Below, piece after piece: positions 10,381 through 22,249 of a stretch of 64,000 bases of DNA. Position 1 is the stretch's first letter. Each line of letters opens with the position of its first letter. The notes under the pieces are model-generated. The model ran no database searches. It saw only the letters and a list, made by a program, of their open reading frames with translations, and was not told where the DNA came from. The stretch lies in assembly GCA_016648135.1 (NCBI GenBank), contig JADDOH010001576.1, positions 1 to 64,000 of the forward strand, given 5' to 3'. Source of the stretch: Agrypnia vestita. Lineage: Eukaryota > Arthropoda > Insecta > Trichoptera > Phryganeidae. Made by a program: the position numbers and the translations under genes.

Positions 10381-13300
10381 CTAGAAGATAATTATTTATT
10401 GTCAAGGCAATTATTAAAGTAACATTTATATTTGCTCTTACCAGTTATAACAATAATCTTATGACAGCCCAGTCCAAAATACAATGTACAATTTTAATGC
10501 ATGGCAAAATATCAGGTCACATACATTACAGAGCGATAGTGATGGTATGTTAACCAGTTACCCAATAACTGTTATTTGAAATTTGTATCTATGTAATTGT
10601 GTCAATGATTTGTATGCTATTTTTTGCAATTCAACAGCTAACCATTGATATTAGACAACAGTTATATCTTAGTTACCAATCATCGATACAATCAGGAAAT
10701 CTCTAAACAACAGTACCATGGTTTAAACTAATGGTTTTACCATCAATACGGAGCATCAATCATTTTAGTATTATAATAAAATTATACAATAAACTTTGTA
10801 TTCAGCCATGTGATTTTTATAATAAAAACCAACCAGAATAATGTTTCTAGTTGGTTTTAGTTATATTTTTTATCACCCTAATGAAGAAATAGAATTTTTC
10901 TGAATGTGATTAGTTTTTAATATTAAACTTATGTGATTAAATTAAATACAAAGAATATTTTATAATCTTATGAAAAATCAAGGACCATATTAAAAATATT
11001 TAAATCATTTTCTTTTCTTTTTATTTTTCTAAATGTTAGCTACTTTTTTTGTCACTTTTCACTATATTTCAGATAATTTAAGAGTAACAAGCTTGATTTT
11101 TCAGTACTGGTTTCCTGCCAAAGTTTAGCATATTACAACTTTATATTAGAATCCATAAATATTAATTGTATGTAATATATAAATATTAATTGTATGTAAT
11201 ATTTCAATTTTCAATACAGTATCAATATTGACTTTGGAAAGGATAAAGGAAAATGTAAAAGCATTATGTTTATTGAGTAGCTTGCTGGTCTTGTGGTTAG
11301 GACTCTCGCCTCGTGACCAAAGGTCGCAGGTTCAAATCTCACTTCAGACAAGCAAATTAGTCCTATTTTCATAGCACAAGTGTTTAGCTTAATTTAAAAA
11401 TAGCAAGAATATTAATGTGACACGAATTCCGTGTTCACATCTCTATTTAAAAAAAAAAAAAATGATGTTGATAGAATTTCCTTTGCATTGCTACGGTACG
11501 TACACAAGGATGGGACTATGATATTTTATCTCAAATATTTGGCTTTAACGGTCGTTGCGTCTGCGTAATTAGTTGCGTCATTCTACTCAGTGAACAAAAT
11601 ATAATAGAAATAAGAGCTTGCTTTGTGTGAAAACTCTATACTAGCCTTTACAATATTTTAGAGATAAGTTCAAAGCAAACGTTTCTAATACATGCGCCTT
11701 TAGAGTGCATGTACACAGTTGAGATTTTTCCCTCAAGTCCGGGAATTTGACAGTAAAGGTCGGAATCATTTTGTCAATCTGATCTACCAACAAAACACAC
11801 TAAACCATTTATGACTAAAGACACTTTGCACTAGTTCTGTACTGTCCTTTAAGCGAATTTAGATTTCTTTATTACAAGCAAACTTTCAACTGTAAACATA
11901 AAATGGCTTGTAGAATTTGGCTATGACAAGCTCTAGTAACCATCAGAGGTTAGAGATTCATTCCACATCACAAATAATCTCAAAAAAGAGCAAAATCTAT
12001 ATCTCAGAGATGTTTGGGGTTAAAAAACTCATTCTCGGACACCGGCCATCATAAATAGATCAACATTTGAAAACAGTTTCAACTCACACATTCAGATCCA
12101 ATAGCGGTGATGTGTGCGGGGAATCGGGGGTAATCCCTACCCTCCACATATATACTCTGTCCACGATGATACCACCGGCGCTCATAAAGCAACTTTCCGT
12201 CTTCTACACGGGCCTCGAAGAGGGGGGATGGGGCTCGGGTTTCTGGAGGTGTACCTACGGAAAGAGTCTACAGTTCAAGCAAGTAATGCTTTTGTAAAAT
12301 TCACTTTACAAAATGATAATGTGACTATTGACAAAATATCTCAAAAGCTCAAGAAATCAAATATTGCGTAACTGGTCGATTGACAGATTAATCACAGTTT
12401 GATAATGCCATTTTTCTAATGGATGGACCCACAGGGTCGACCCGAAGACAGAGACTTGTGGCAGCTCATATTCATCGCTCTGGTGGTCAATAGTCCCCCG
12501 TAGGTGGGAATGAGTGACAGACCTCTCACTCAGATAATCACCTATTAACTTAAACAAATACAGGAGGCTTGCCTTATCTTCAGCTTGGTGAGGACCATCG
12601 ACCACCACCAGGTGCCAGAATTATCCAGAAAGTCTCCCATCGCATATTTTTTCTTGCAGTAATTCATCCACCCCTGTGCATACATGGCATGGGTAGTAGA
12701 CATACTGCGGACAAAGTTAACCCACTCTTTCCGAAGTAGGGGACTTTAACTGCCCAAATCATCATTTGTCCCGATAAATCTGTAATTAATCGAGCAATTC
12801 AGCCGATACTTGGTGTAATCTTGAATCCAAGGATTTAAAAATTATATTTTAAAAACTTCTTGTGAGAACTATTTATGTATTCACGATAAGAATGTAAATA
12901 TTGCAATTAACGGCTGTATCGAAATGTATTATTTTCAACGTTTCTGTATTCAACTTGTCCAACTCCAATGTCAATTCATAATTTATCTCACTTGTTTGCG
13001 CCCAACAAATTTGTTCCATAGATCTAGTCAAGTCGAGAAAAAACTTGTCCTGAAATGTGTATTTTGACTCAACTTTATGTCTGCGTGTTTTTTGTAGTGG
13101 AAAAGTAAATTTTTTATGGAATAGTGTGTTTCTTCGAAAGGTTCAATGTCAGATGAGAACTGTGGTTTTGAATACTGCAGTATTCAAAACCGGCTTGTAA
13201 CACATGACATTAAAAAATATCAAATTCAGTGAAAAATGTCACTTATTTATATTTAAATTAAAGAATATTACGTAGACTTTTAGTTACTATCAGTTCTGTG

Positions 13301-16300
13301 ATAATTTTAGACTGATAATTTATGTTTTTGAGTCATTAGAAAGAGAGCTTTTTTGTTTCAGTTGATTTTTTAAAGTTTATTTATTTTGAAATAAAAATAA
13401 ATATTTTAAATACCAAGCCTGTTTTTTTTATTCAATAGGTACCATATGTGCCGAAATAACGATACAGTAAAGCAACCATGTTATCATAAGTAGTTACAAA
13501 CTAAACGTTATTTAAAAAAGCGTACGTCTGTTAGACGTATGTCAGTGTTAGTGTAAGTAAATACACGTCAGTGGTTAAGGGTTAAAAAAAAATACAAAAT
13601 ATGTCTATATATGGCGTGCAGTGGGAACATCGCAGCATTACTTTTACGTAACCAAATATTCGGAAGAAAAAATCAGAATACAACATATATTTTGTAATAT
13701 TTCTATCACAATTATTATCATAGTATCATACTTTGATATACCATAATAATCTGTCGCATAAATATTTAATTTCTATTTTTTTTCCAAAATATAAGTTTAC
13801 AAAAAAGTCATGCTAAATGTTCCCACTGCACGCGCCTGCCATATAGGTATATGCGTATATATATTTTTTAAATATAGGTATACAGTCGGTCACAGCATAA
13901 CCTAAGTTTATACCTACTGCATGCCACTGGTGGTGACACTGGTGTATTTTGAGAAATCAGGAGCAGAAGAAGATAAATACTCAAATTAAAATAAAAAATA
14001 AATTAGTGGTAAATGTGGAGCTAGAGATGCACGCTCCAAATAACATAGACAATCCACACAACAAATGCCTTAATTATAGAAGAATTAAACATTGAACAGC
14101 GATTATTCTCAATGGTAGTGCATTGAATCCTTAGATATTCTGTACTAGAGTAGACACTATGACACCACGGAAAAATTAGTAGTCCAAGAGGGGTATAAGG
14201 AATCAAATTACGTAGGTGGATGGATCGACATGGTATGGACTACAAAGTAGAACCTGTCACTAGACTACTCAAGAAATATCACGGACCAAAATGTTATACA
14301 CAGATCATCCACACACGCAATATTCGGTCACGGGACCCATGGTCATGATTACTCTTATTGAGAGTGAAAAGAAAAGTGTAATACGTGTAGCAGTGGAGCT
14401 TGTCTAGAAAATGCTGGAAAGTTAGCGAAGTGTTTATGGAAAAGTACTATTTATATTTAGAAGACAGAAGATAGTAATGTGACCATTACCTAGAGAGTGT
14501 GGCAGTGGAGAATGCGGCGCCTGAGGTTTCCGGGGTTGCGTCTGCTGTGTTGGCGGTCTGCCCCTGGCTATGGCCCTAAGGTCAGCTTCGATGTCCCTGT
14601 CGTCCAGCAGGTAAGTGAGGGTGGTGGCTGGAGGTTTTCGTCTCTTGTCAGGCACCGGCGCCGGTTCATTGGGTCGCCTACGCAGCTTGCGAGTCATGGC
14701 TGGTTTTACCTAATATTAAAGAAAAATATCATTTTTAATTTGTAAATCAAAACTATTTGAAGGAAGCAATAACATTTTCAAAGACAATATAATGCAGTAC
14801 AGTGGATTTAAAAAAACTACAATACCCATATTTTTTATGACAATCTGTCGAACATTGAATTTTACCAATGTAATTAATATTCAATAATATCACAACTAAC
14901 AACTAACTAATTCAACTATCACATTTAACTAATATGCACAAACATAGTAAAAAATATCTCGTCCCCCATTTTTTCTCCGGATCTCCCAACACATTAGATT
15001 TAGCCTGAAGTAAGGAGCAATAAAAGAGGAGGTAATCTAACAGAAACATTAAGAAAATTTTATTTCTATATTTTTTATAGAATAACATGACCATAAATAA
15101 TAAACCTAAAAATAAAAGATATTTCCAAGGAACATGACCCCAATCAGCAATTATTTTATTATTTTTACTGATAATGTGCAGATTAATTGTACAAATTAAA
15201 TTAGTATGAATAATAATAGGTACATAGTTTTAAAAAAAAGTAGTCATTTTGAAGGTAGACACCAAAGAAAAAAAATATATATAGTGTATTTTTAGAAGTG
15301 TCCCAAAAACAAATTTTCAGAAATAATTTTTTCAAAAAATTTAATAAAAAAATATATTTTATAATCTCGGATAAAAGTTTTGTACTGTTAAGCGATCCAT
15401 ATATATTATCGTGAAACATCAAGTAAGCGGATAGTTTTATTTACATGATCAAGATGGTATGAAGATAATACCATTAAACTTCACAAATGACATATTGGAT
15501 TAAATGGGATATATATTTATTAATTTACCTTCCCAAATTCGAATGGATAATTATTTAAAACAACTACAGTAAAACTTCTTTTTTACGTTCCTCGTTTTCA
15601 CGTTTTCCCGCTATTTACACCGAAAATCCGAAGTCCCATTTCATCTTCATACATTTCCATACAAATATTTCACGCATTTTACGCGGATGAATTTTTTCAC
15701 TTCCTCGGTTTTACACCGAATCATTTAGAAAATTCAATATGTCAACTCCACATTCAGTGAAATTTGCGAACGAAATTATGAATTTTACTTTTTCTTTCCA
15801 AAAACTCAATACGCCAACATTAGATGAATCTTCAACGCGGCACCTACGGTGTTTAGGTTCCGGCTCGAGCGCGTACAAATTACGTTAGTAATGAAGTAAC
15901 GTAAAAAGGGACACACTAATTAATGTTTTTAACGCTTGAATAATGCTCTTTTCTACTAATTGTTTTGCACTCATTTTACCATCAGCAATTCGTGCGCGCG
16001 AAAATCGTAACGGCGCGGCGGCGGTTTTCACTCGCGTTTTGGCGCGATCTAAATGACAGCCGCCGCGATGTATTAACTTATGAATCGTTTTTAAAGTATT
16101 TTTTGTTTTACGCACTTTTTTGTTTTTTTTTTCTTAAATCATAAAATGCATCATGATTTTAAAATGACATTTAGCGGCCGAGTTTAGAGCATCCGCCAAT
16201 TTTTTAACAGATACAAAATTGAAGATACGGGCGCTATAAAAAAATAATCGGCCTCTAAAATTTAGCGATTCACCTAGAGAATAAAGGCCCAAATGTTGAC

Positions 16301-19300
16301 CTGAGCCAAATAGAGGATTGGGGGCAAACTGATGTACATGAACTGATATAAAATGGGTTGTTTTTTCATAGCAATAGCAACAGAAAAACATAATGTACAT
16401 TTTTGAAAATAACATATATAATATAAAGTTGTTTTTACTTTCATCGAAAGCTCATTTTTGTATACAATTTTCATTTCCTCACTTTTACATTTTCCTCAGT
16501 TCTACACTGATTTTTTTTGTTCCCCGGAAAAGTGTAAAAACGAAGTTTTACTGTATATATATGAAGAATAATAAGTATGCATACCTCCATTGAATCTCCA
16601 TTTAACTCCATACTATGTCTCTCATTTTCAATGTGCTTTCTTTTATCTTCAAAATCAGTCAATAAATTTTCCTTAAGGTCCACTTTCTTCTCTTCAAATT
16701 CCTTGGCGGCTGCCTTCTTTTCCAAAAGATAATCTTGCTCCACACACTCTAGGAGGTAATCACGTTGTATAGCATTTAGCCTCTGCCTCTCAACTAACTG
16801 CTGCTCTAGTCTGCGAACTCTTCGGGAGTACTCCGGGTGAGCACCTTCCCTCAACTGTTGTAATTGTTTTCTTAGGTTCGCTAATTTGTCCTGATACATT
16901 CTAAAACATTAAATACATTCTAAAACATTAAATACATTAATACACCTTGTGAAAGATATAGGCAAAAGTTTAGGTGGACAACGCATTACCCACGTCCCGC
17001 GGCGGGATGCGGTCCCGCGGTTGTATGTTTGTACGGCAATGTATGAGGGACAACGCACTGACTCCCGTGCGGTGAGGCGGGAGCTGCTGTCGGGCGCGGA
17101 GAACTCGACTCCCACGCGCGGGCGCGGGTGTCGTGTTGTACAGACTTGTATGGGAGACACCGCATTCTCGCGCAGTTTTTTCATTCAGAAGGAGGTTTAC
17201 GTACATAAAAATGGATTTTGATATGGAAAAGTGTATTTTTGAGATAAAAAACCGCCCAGCATTGTGGAACATGAAATCTATGGAGTACAGTGATCGCATT
17301 TTAAAAATAAAAATGTGGAAAGAAATAGTTGATATCTTCGGAAGAATGTTTGAAGTCACTCCAGTTATTTCTCCTTTAATTTTGTATAGTAATTTGTCGA
17401 AAAAAACTGTAGACATTCTCATATAGTTAAAAAAAACAAATTTTCTCAGATCTCTGTAAAATATTACGAACGCTCCATTTGTATTTCTTTGTTGTAGCAA
17501 AGGATGGACCCAGTATCTCGGTTTTCGTTTGCGACGCCTTTCATTTCGCCTTTTCACTATCAACCTATACAAGAGCCAAATAGCCACAGCTTCTACCGCC
17601 GACAGATTCATTTCGAGACTGAGCTACCGCGGCGGGACCCGCAAGAGCCAACGCACGGCCCGCGCGCCCGCGTCCGCTAACCGCCACGATGCGTGAGCTT
17701 GTGCGTTATAGCTCTTATGGCTACTCGTAAGTGCAATACGCAGAGAGTGTGCCTGATTGAAAAATTGCTCAGGAATGTCCAAAACTCTTTTTTTAATAAA
17801 TCCTGGCATGAAGTGGTAAATATAATAATGGAAAAAATAAAAGTGGTGAAAAAACCAAATACACAGATCAAAATTTTTTTTAAAAATTAGAATTTCATCC
17901 AAAGAATCTAGCATTGCACTCATTATAATCTCATTAAAAAAAGATGAAAAATCACAGACCTTATGACACTCCAAAAAATAGTAAACAAAAAACTAGACTC
18001 GCCCTCAATACTCTCGCAAATAGATATTAATATACCTGCCCAGTCTCTGAGATCCCAAATACTATTCCACACAAAGGTCTACAACACCAACATAGGTTAT
18101 TTCTCTCCTCTACCTAGAATGCTAAACCAGTACAACGAGGTCACGTCATGTAACCCCAACATCGACGTATTTCACATGACACAACCTCAGTTTAAGAGAG
18201 AAATTATATCGCTCCTGACCGAAAATAGTTTGAGCATGTAAGACGGATTCTTCAGAAATCAACCTAAACAAAAATTTTATAGCCACAAAGCGTGGGTACA
18301 CATTTTCTGACTTAGTTGATCTGGGAGCCTACATGCCTATTATGTCGTGTGGAGAATGTGAACTTCGTTCATCTTGTAATCACTTATTGTACTATACTTA
18401 TAATGTATAATGTATTAATGTTTTATTTTAATGTATTATCGTAAATTGTAACTGTACTAATCACCTTGTCCTAAATGACTATCCATTAGGGTCATTCTGA
18501 CCTGTCGATAGTCTTTAAATTAAAAAATAAAAATAAATGAACAATGACATCTAATTATTTAAAGAAATAATGATTATCTTTGAAATACATTAGTAGTATT
18601 TTACCAACTGTGATAAAGGAATGGAAGCAACACTCACTGTTCCTTGATCTCTAAAGGTTCATCGTGGTTCCCCATATCCGTCTCACTGGCTTCCTCTGTG
18701 TCTGAAAAGAAAAAATACATTGACTCCAATTTTATATTGTACTAATTAACTACAGAAAATTTTGTATTGAATGTAATTTTTTTTAATGAAAACCATAGTG
18801 CGCTTGAAATTAAAATGCAATTATTTGAAGATCATATTTTTTGTAAAATAAACTTTCGTGATCCTGAAATAGTAAAGTAGATGTGTTCTGACATAATCAT
18901 ATGACTAATAAAGTTAATAACACAATTATGAAACTGAATAGTAAAGTAATATGACAATCAGGGCAAATTTAATGAGTAATAATGCTCATTGTTTTCTTTA
19001 ACCCGTTCCAGGTCCGCATAGTACATGACGCGGACAGATCTGGAAAGGGTTAAATAACAATAAAAAATTATCCAAGCAACACATTCATATTATATTGTAA
19101 TTCTTTAGGTTTCCTGTAGACTTATAAAACAAAAGGACAAACATAAATAAAACAACAAATTTGGTGCACCTTCAGTCATGTAAAAGATGAAATAAACAGG
19201 CACATTCAGCTAGGTTGGGCAGCATTTGGAAAAGTAGAGCATACCTTCAAAGACTAATCTTCAATAGACTTCAATGTGGAGCTGAGACAAAGACCCTCAC

Positions 19301-20775
19301 GTCAATGTTAAACACAACTTAAATGTTACCCAGAAAGCATTGGACAGGCATGCTTGGAATATCTCCGAGAGATCTAGTACCAAATGTACAAATTTGCCAG
19401 AGTACCAATGTTTTTGCCTAAAAAAATCAAATGGCAATAAACCGAATATATCTGTCGAAGAGGCAATGGACGATGGGGAAAGAAGGTCCTAAAATGGAGG
19501 CCGCTGAGAATGAGAAAGGCCGAACTTAAAAAAGGATGATAATAATCCTTGGGAGAGAGATAAATTGCTACCCTTGTGTGATAAATGCTAATCACACAAG
19601 GGTAGCAATTTATCTCTCAGATCTTTAAGTACTATACAAAAATTATTATGTATTTAGAATTCTTAATTATTTACATTTGAGACATTCAATATTCTCAAAA
19701 CTTTTCAGTCTCATAACAAGTATGCTGAAATAAAATCATAAGCCAAGTTTATTCCTTGTACGTACGCAGGAACATGTTACAGGTATGTTTAGATCACGTG
19801 TTCCCGCTGCCACTAAAAAATACAAACTGTGAACAAAACAATCATGAGTTTCTAGCAACCATACGTAAATATTTTGGTAGGTTCCATCTGAATATTTTGA
19901 GATAAGAATTATGCAACTTTCACAAAATTGTCCTAACTGGAATTCTAATTAATTCAGGGCGGGATGGGATATTAAAGTCATGAGATTAAGCTAAAAGTTA
20001 TTTTGTTTCTTAAATTTTTGAAAGAATAGTACTTACAGTCAGCTCGAAAACTCATTCTGTTTCAATATACACAAGGTATTTTTTGTTTAAACTGATCACA
20101 AATTATTAATTTTGGTATTAGAAATGTAACACTCAAGAACCAAACGAAATATTTAGTGTGTTGTAATATTGAACACTATTTGCATAATGAAAAGTAATGA
20201 ACTGAGCATGTCATGGCAAAAAAAACGCAAAATGTTTCCAATTACCTACACCGATTTAAAACTTTTATAACAGTAAATTGCATGAAAAATCTACATGCAA
20301 CAATAATCTAAAAGTGATCGTTACTTTGACAAATGTTTTTGTGTTTGTATACAAATCATTATCGTTTACTGAAATCTGTGTGTAGTATCAAAATATTTTT
20401 ATATTTATATTTTCATATAAATTGTACACTTTTACATTACAGATTTCATTAATTGGTATTAATTAAGCACTAAATAATTCAGGAACATTATTATATACAC
20501 GATACACAATCCTACAAAATGTGCCCAAGAGTTAATAATAGCATACCCATAACATAACAACAAACGAGTGCGAGACTCCAAGAGATGTCTTCTGCGAGAT
20601 GCGTCGCTACCACTATAGGAGTGTAATATTATTAAGTACCTTCATCACTATCATCCAAAGCAGGCGGAGGAGGTTCATCCTGATCACGATAATCGTCCAA
20701 ATCATCGTAAGCATCGTCGTCAATATCATAATCGTCTTGGATGTGACCAGAATAAGGAGATCCTTGATAAGACAT
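10282..20775 (-). CDS. Sds3: Sds3/SUDS3, Sin3 histone deacetylase complex subunit (six coding exons)
   Basis: Six minus-strand exons join in phase to 333 aa, about the length of human SUDS3 (328 aa): 20775-20640, 18701-18638, 16900-16585, 14709-14490, 12254-12088 and 10380-10282. Every junction has GT/AG. Domain order: acidic N-terminus (1-66, with [13 protein letters not shown]), the Sds3 coiled coil beginning [15 protein letters not shown] (about 66) and ending [10 protein letters not shown] (about 172), the [12 protein letters not shown] basic block and DKRRKP (about 177-197), and a C-terminal domain with [20 protein letters not shown] and IKRRAS at the end. The family protein is a structural subunit of the nuclear Sin3 co-repressor: its coiled coil dimerises and it stabilises HDAC binding. 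The start was taken at the ATG giving [10 protein letters not shown]; two in-frame upstream ATGs exist in the same open stretch, so a short extension is possible. Introns 1-5 all contain transposon sequence. Confidence 0.95.
11276..11464 (+). mobile_element. tRNA-derived SINE
   Basis: It has an A-box-like TGGTCTTGTGG at 11286-11296, a B box GGTTCAAATCT at 11329-11339, a non-tRNA body, and ends in a run of 14 A. It sits in Sds3 intron 5, antisense to the gene. The cloverleaf is not maintained, so this is a SINE and not a tRNA gene. Confidence 0.75.
12088..12254 (-). CDS. Sds3: Sds3 exon 5 (C-terminal domain, first part)
   Basis: 167-nt exon, CCGTAG acceptor and GTGAGT donor. It encodes [20 protein letters not shown] and [20 protein letters not shown], strongly conserved with animal Sds3. 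It is easily missed because the plus strand here also has open frames of 76 and 85 codons; those are shadows. Confidence 0.93.
12357..12640 (-). pseudogene. Non-LTR retrotransposon RT fragment
   Basis: The minus frame contains [20 protein letters not shown] and a decayed [13 protein letters not shown], corresponding to the 'PQGSVLGPxLW' RT block of LINEs (G and L/P changed). It lies in Sds3 intron 4, on the same strand as the gene. Confidence 0.65.
13613..13840. mobile_element. MITE with GCGTGCAGTGGGAACAT inverted ends
   Basis: GGCGTGCAGTGGGAACAT at the left is inverted as ATGTTCCCACTGCACGCGCC at the right. The same family occurs at 51889-52122. The interior is AT-rich without a frame. A related GCATGCCACTG motif about 85 bases further right may be the true outer end. 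Confidence 0.75.
14490..14709 (-). CDS. Sds3: Sds3 exon 4 (basic linker)
   Basis: 220-nt exon beginning GTAAAACCAGCC ([16 protein letters not shown]) after TTAG. It carries [11 protein letters not shown] and [15 protein letters not shown], then a proline/glutamine/histidine-rich low-complexity tail unlike vertebrate SUDS3. Donor GTAATG. Confidence 0.93.
15567..16553. mobile_element. Pogo/Tigger-type non-autonomous element
   Basis: Starts CAGTAAAACTTC after TA and ends GAAGTTTTACTG before TA, the TIR and TA-duplication style of pogo/Tigger. About 987 bp, no transposase frame. GC-rich patches inside (15840-16080) suggest an older insertion. Part of it (about 15580-16010) recurs in reverse orientation at 35400-35885. 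It lies in Sds3 intron 3, close to the exon 3 donor. Confidence 0.8.
16585..16900 (-). CDS. Sds3: Sds3 exon 3 (coiled coil)
   Basis: 316-nt exon starting at the last base of the glutamine codon before [10 protein letters not shown] and ending ELNGDSMEV (donor GTATGC). It contains the heptad-rich Sds3 domain including [21 protein letters not shown] pogo-type MITE lies only 31 bases beyond the donor. Confidence 0.93.
16974..17700. mobile_element. PIF/Harbinger internal-deletion derivative: MADF exon facing transposase exon
   Basis: Two gene starts face each other. On plus, from 17212, a MADF-domain start: [20 protein letters not shown] followed by [15 protein letters not shown]. On minus, from about 17611 to 17450, a Harbinger transposase start: [20 protein letters not shown], then [20 protein letters not shown]. 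Autonomous Harbinger elements carry exactly these two genes, convergent, so the middle of both has been deleted and the two 5' ends kept. Both flanks are GC-rich (CCGCGGCGGGA and its reverse complement). Exact TIRs and target duplication were not resolved. Located in Sds3 intron 2. Confidence 0.75.
17940..18540 (+). mobile_element. 5'-truncated LINE, 3' end of RT ORF
   Basis: From about 17963 the frame reads [20 protein letters not shown] and later [16 protein letters not shown], the characteristic carboxy-end of jockey/CR1-like LINE ORF2 proteins, with a stop at 18239-18241. It is followed by about 290 bases of 3' UTR ending in an A/T-rich tail. Only the tail of the element is present. Located in Sds3 intron 2, antisense to the gene. 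Confidence 0.65.
18638..18701 (-). CDS. Sds3: Sds3 exon 2
   Basis: 64-nt exon with polypyrimidine tract and CAG acceptor, donor GTGAGT. It encodes [20 protein letters not shown], matching the vertebrate SUDS3 segment just before the coiled coil. Confidence 0.9.
19205..19545 (+). pseudogene. LINE ORF2 C-terminal remnant
   Basis: Frameshifted plus-strand translation gives [13 protein letters not shown] and, after breaks, [18 protein letters not shown], matching the insect LINE tail '[12 protein letters not shown]...WGKRVLEWRPR'. Heavily decayed; located in Sds3 intron 1. Confidence 0.7.
19555..19618. repeat. Perfect 28-bp inverted repeat with 8-base loop
   Basis: The left arm 19555-19582 (GAGAGATAAATTGCTACCCT...) is an exact reverse complement of 19591-19618; the loop is AAATGCTA. 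It lies just after the LINE remnant in Sds3 intron 1. Transcribed from either strand it would give a fully paired hairpin. Confidence 0.9.
20640..20775 (-). CDS. Sds3: Sds3 exon 1
   Basis: Encodes residues 1-45, very acidic ([20 protein letters not shown]) with a run of four prolines. Donor GTACTT follows GATGAAG; the split GAC codon is completed by exon 2. Confidence 0.85.
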
Positions 20776-22200
20776 CACTAACATCAAATCTTCTATTGTA
20801 TCAAAACGATTCCTGTGTTTTTCTTCTTTAAAAAAACGGAGCACTCGCTGTACAACTAATAAATATAAATTTATTTTAAGAAAATTAGCTAAGGATGCCA
20901 ATCCGTAAGTTGACAATATGACAGACAGCTGTTTAACATGGTTTAACAATGGCGGCAGGTTTTGGCGGCATAGAAAAAATAGCGGCTGATTTTTTTTTAA
21001 GATTAGTAGTTTTATATATTTATGACTGTTCATTTTGGAATTTTTCTATACATATATTTCTATACTGAAGAGGCTAAATGAAAATAGAGAGATTGATATA
21101 GTTATCACTACCGTAGAGGATTAATTCCCATAAGATCGACGGCGAAAAATGACGCGAATCCACATTTCAAAAGTAGCTTTATGACCAGCAGGCCTTTTAG
21201 CGGGGCTTTCGCCCCAGGATTATACTTACTGCACGTGCGCACAGCTGTGTGACAAACAAACCTTTTTCCTCGGAAGGAACAATGAATGCAATTAAGTCGG
21301 CGTTTAAGCTGGCTAATAAAAGTAATGAAAAATAATGTTTCTTCTAGCTTGAATATATTTTAAGGTCTTGTCGGTTTGGGAATACCGCACTTAGCGACAA
21401 GGGTTAATACATTTTATTGCACTCGGCTCGATTCGGCAGCCGTTTTCAAAGGATCCGAAACCGAACAATAGCGGTATTTTATTTGGGAAGCAATGGATTA
21501 TCGAGAACTCGACGATAATGCTCAGGAAGGTTGAAAACATTTGCGATGTCCGAAACCTTAAAATTCCCGAGATCTGTATTTGTTTTGCCTAAAATGTAAT
21601 ATCTGCACGTGCACGTGCAGAACAATCAAATTAGTTCTCCGCAAGGGTATGCAGAGGTTTATAGACAGAGATATATGACGATAGATATAGATCTAAGATT
21701 ATTAGCAATTTCTCCTACATAAATTTTCTGATAATATAATGCAAGCAAGTACCAAGATAAGATTATAAATTCGTTATATGTTGGAAGATACGGAATTATA
21801 AGGAATTATTGGTATAAAAATAATAGTAATAATATTAACGTTTGCAAATGATTTTTTACGTTATTATTAACATTATTATTTTGACGTCGACGACATTGTA
21901 AATAAATAAATATAATGTTGCGAAATTGCTAAATTTTAAATGTTTGTAAATATATTTTTATGTGATAGTATATAATATGATTTAAAGAGTCCCTAGGCAT
22001 AAGTTTTAGTTATAATTATATTTTAATTAGTTTTATATAGCAATGATTATTAATTAATTAAGTATTAGCATTGTAAGTTTATTTGTATTGTAAGTAGATT
22101 ATAAGCGCTGGTTATAAGTCTTTTATTTTGTATAAATAATCCATTTAAGGTAGATAATATGTCAATTTTATATAAAAAATAGTTCTGTAATGATTATGTG
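20776..22200. other. Region 5' of Sds3; no gene recognised
   Basis: Probably contains the Sds3 promoter and 5' UTR. A possible acceptor (TTGTACAG) lies on the minus strand at about 20850, so the leader may be spliced. 21200-21660 is moderately GC-rich with a CACGTGCACGTG palindrome at about 21607-21618 but no long frame. Confidence 0.35.
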
Positions 22201-22249
22201 CTAAATTAATATAAATAAGAAAAATCGCCGAAATAGTGTGGAACAAAGT

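Noticed and set aside
11276..11350. Functional tRNA gene
   Set aside because: A and B boxes are present but the arms do not fold into a cloverleaf and the unit ends in poly(A), as in a SINE.
12067..12371. Plus-strand ORFs of 76 and 85 codons as genes
   Set aside because: They are the antisense of Sds3 exon 5, whose protein is conserved and in phase with neighbouring exons.
20599..20781. Plus-strand 60-codon Ile/Arg-rich ORF
   Set aside because: Antisense of Sds3 exon 1.
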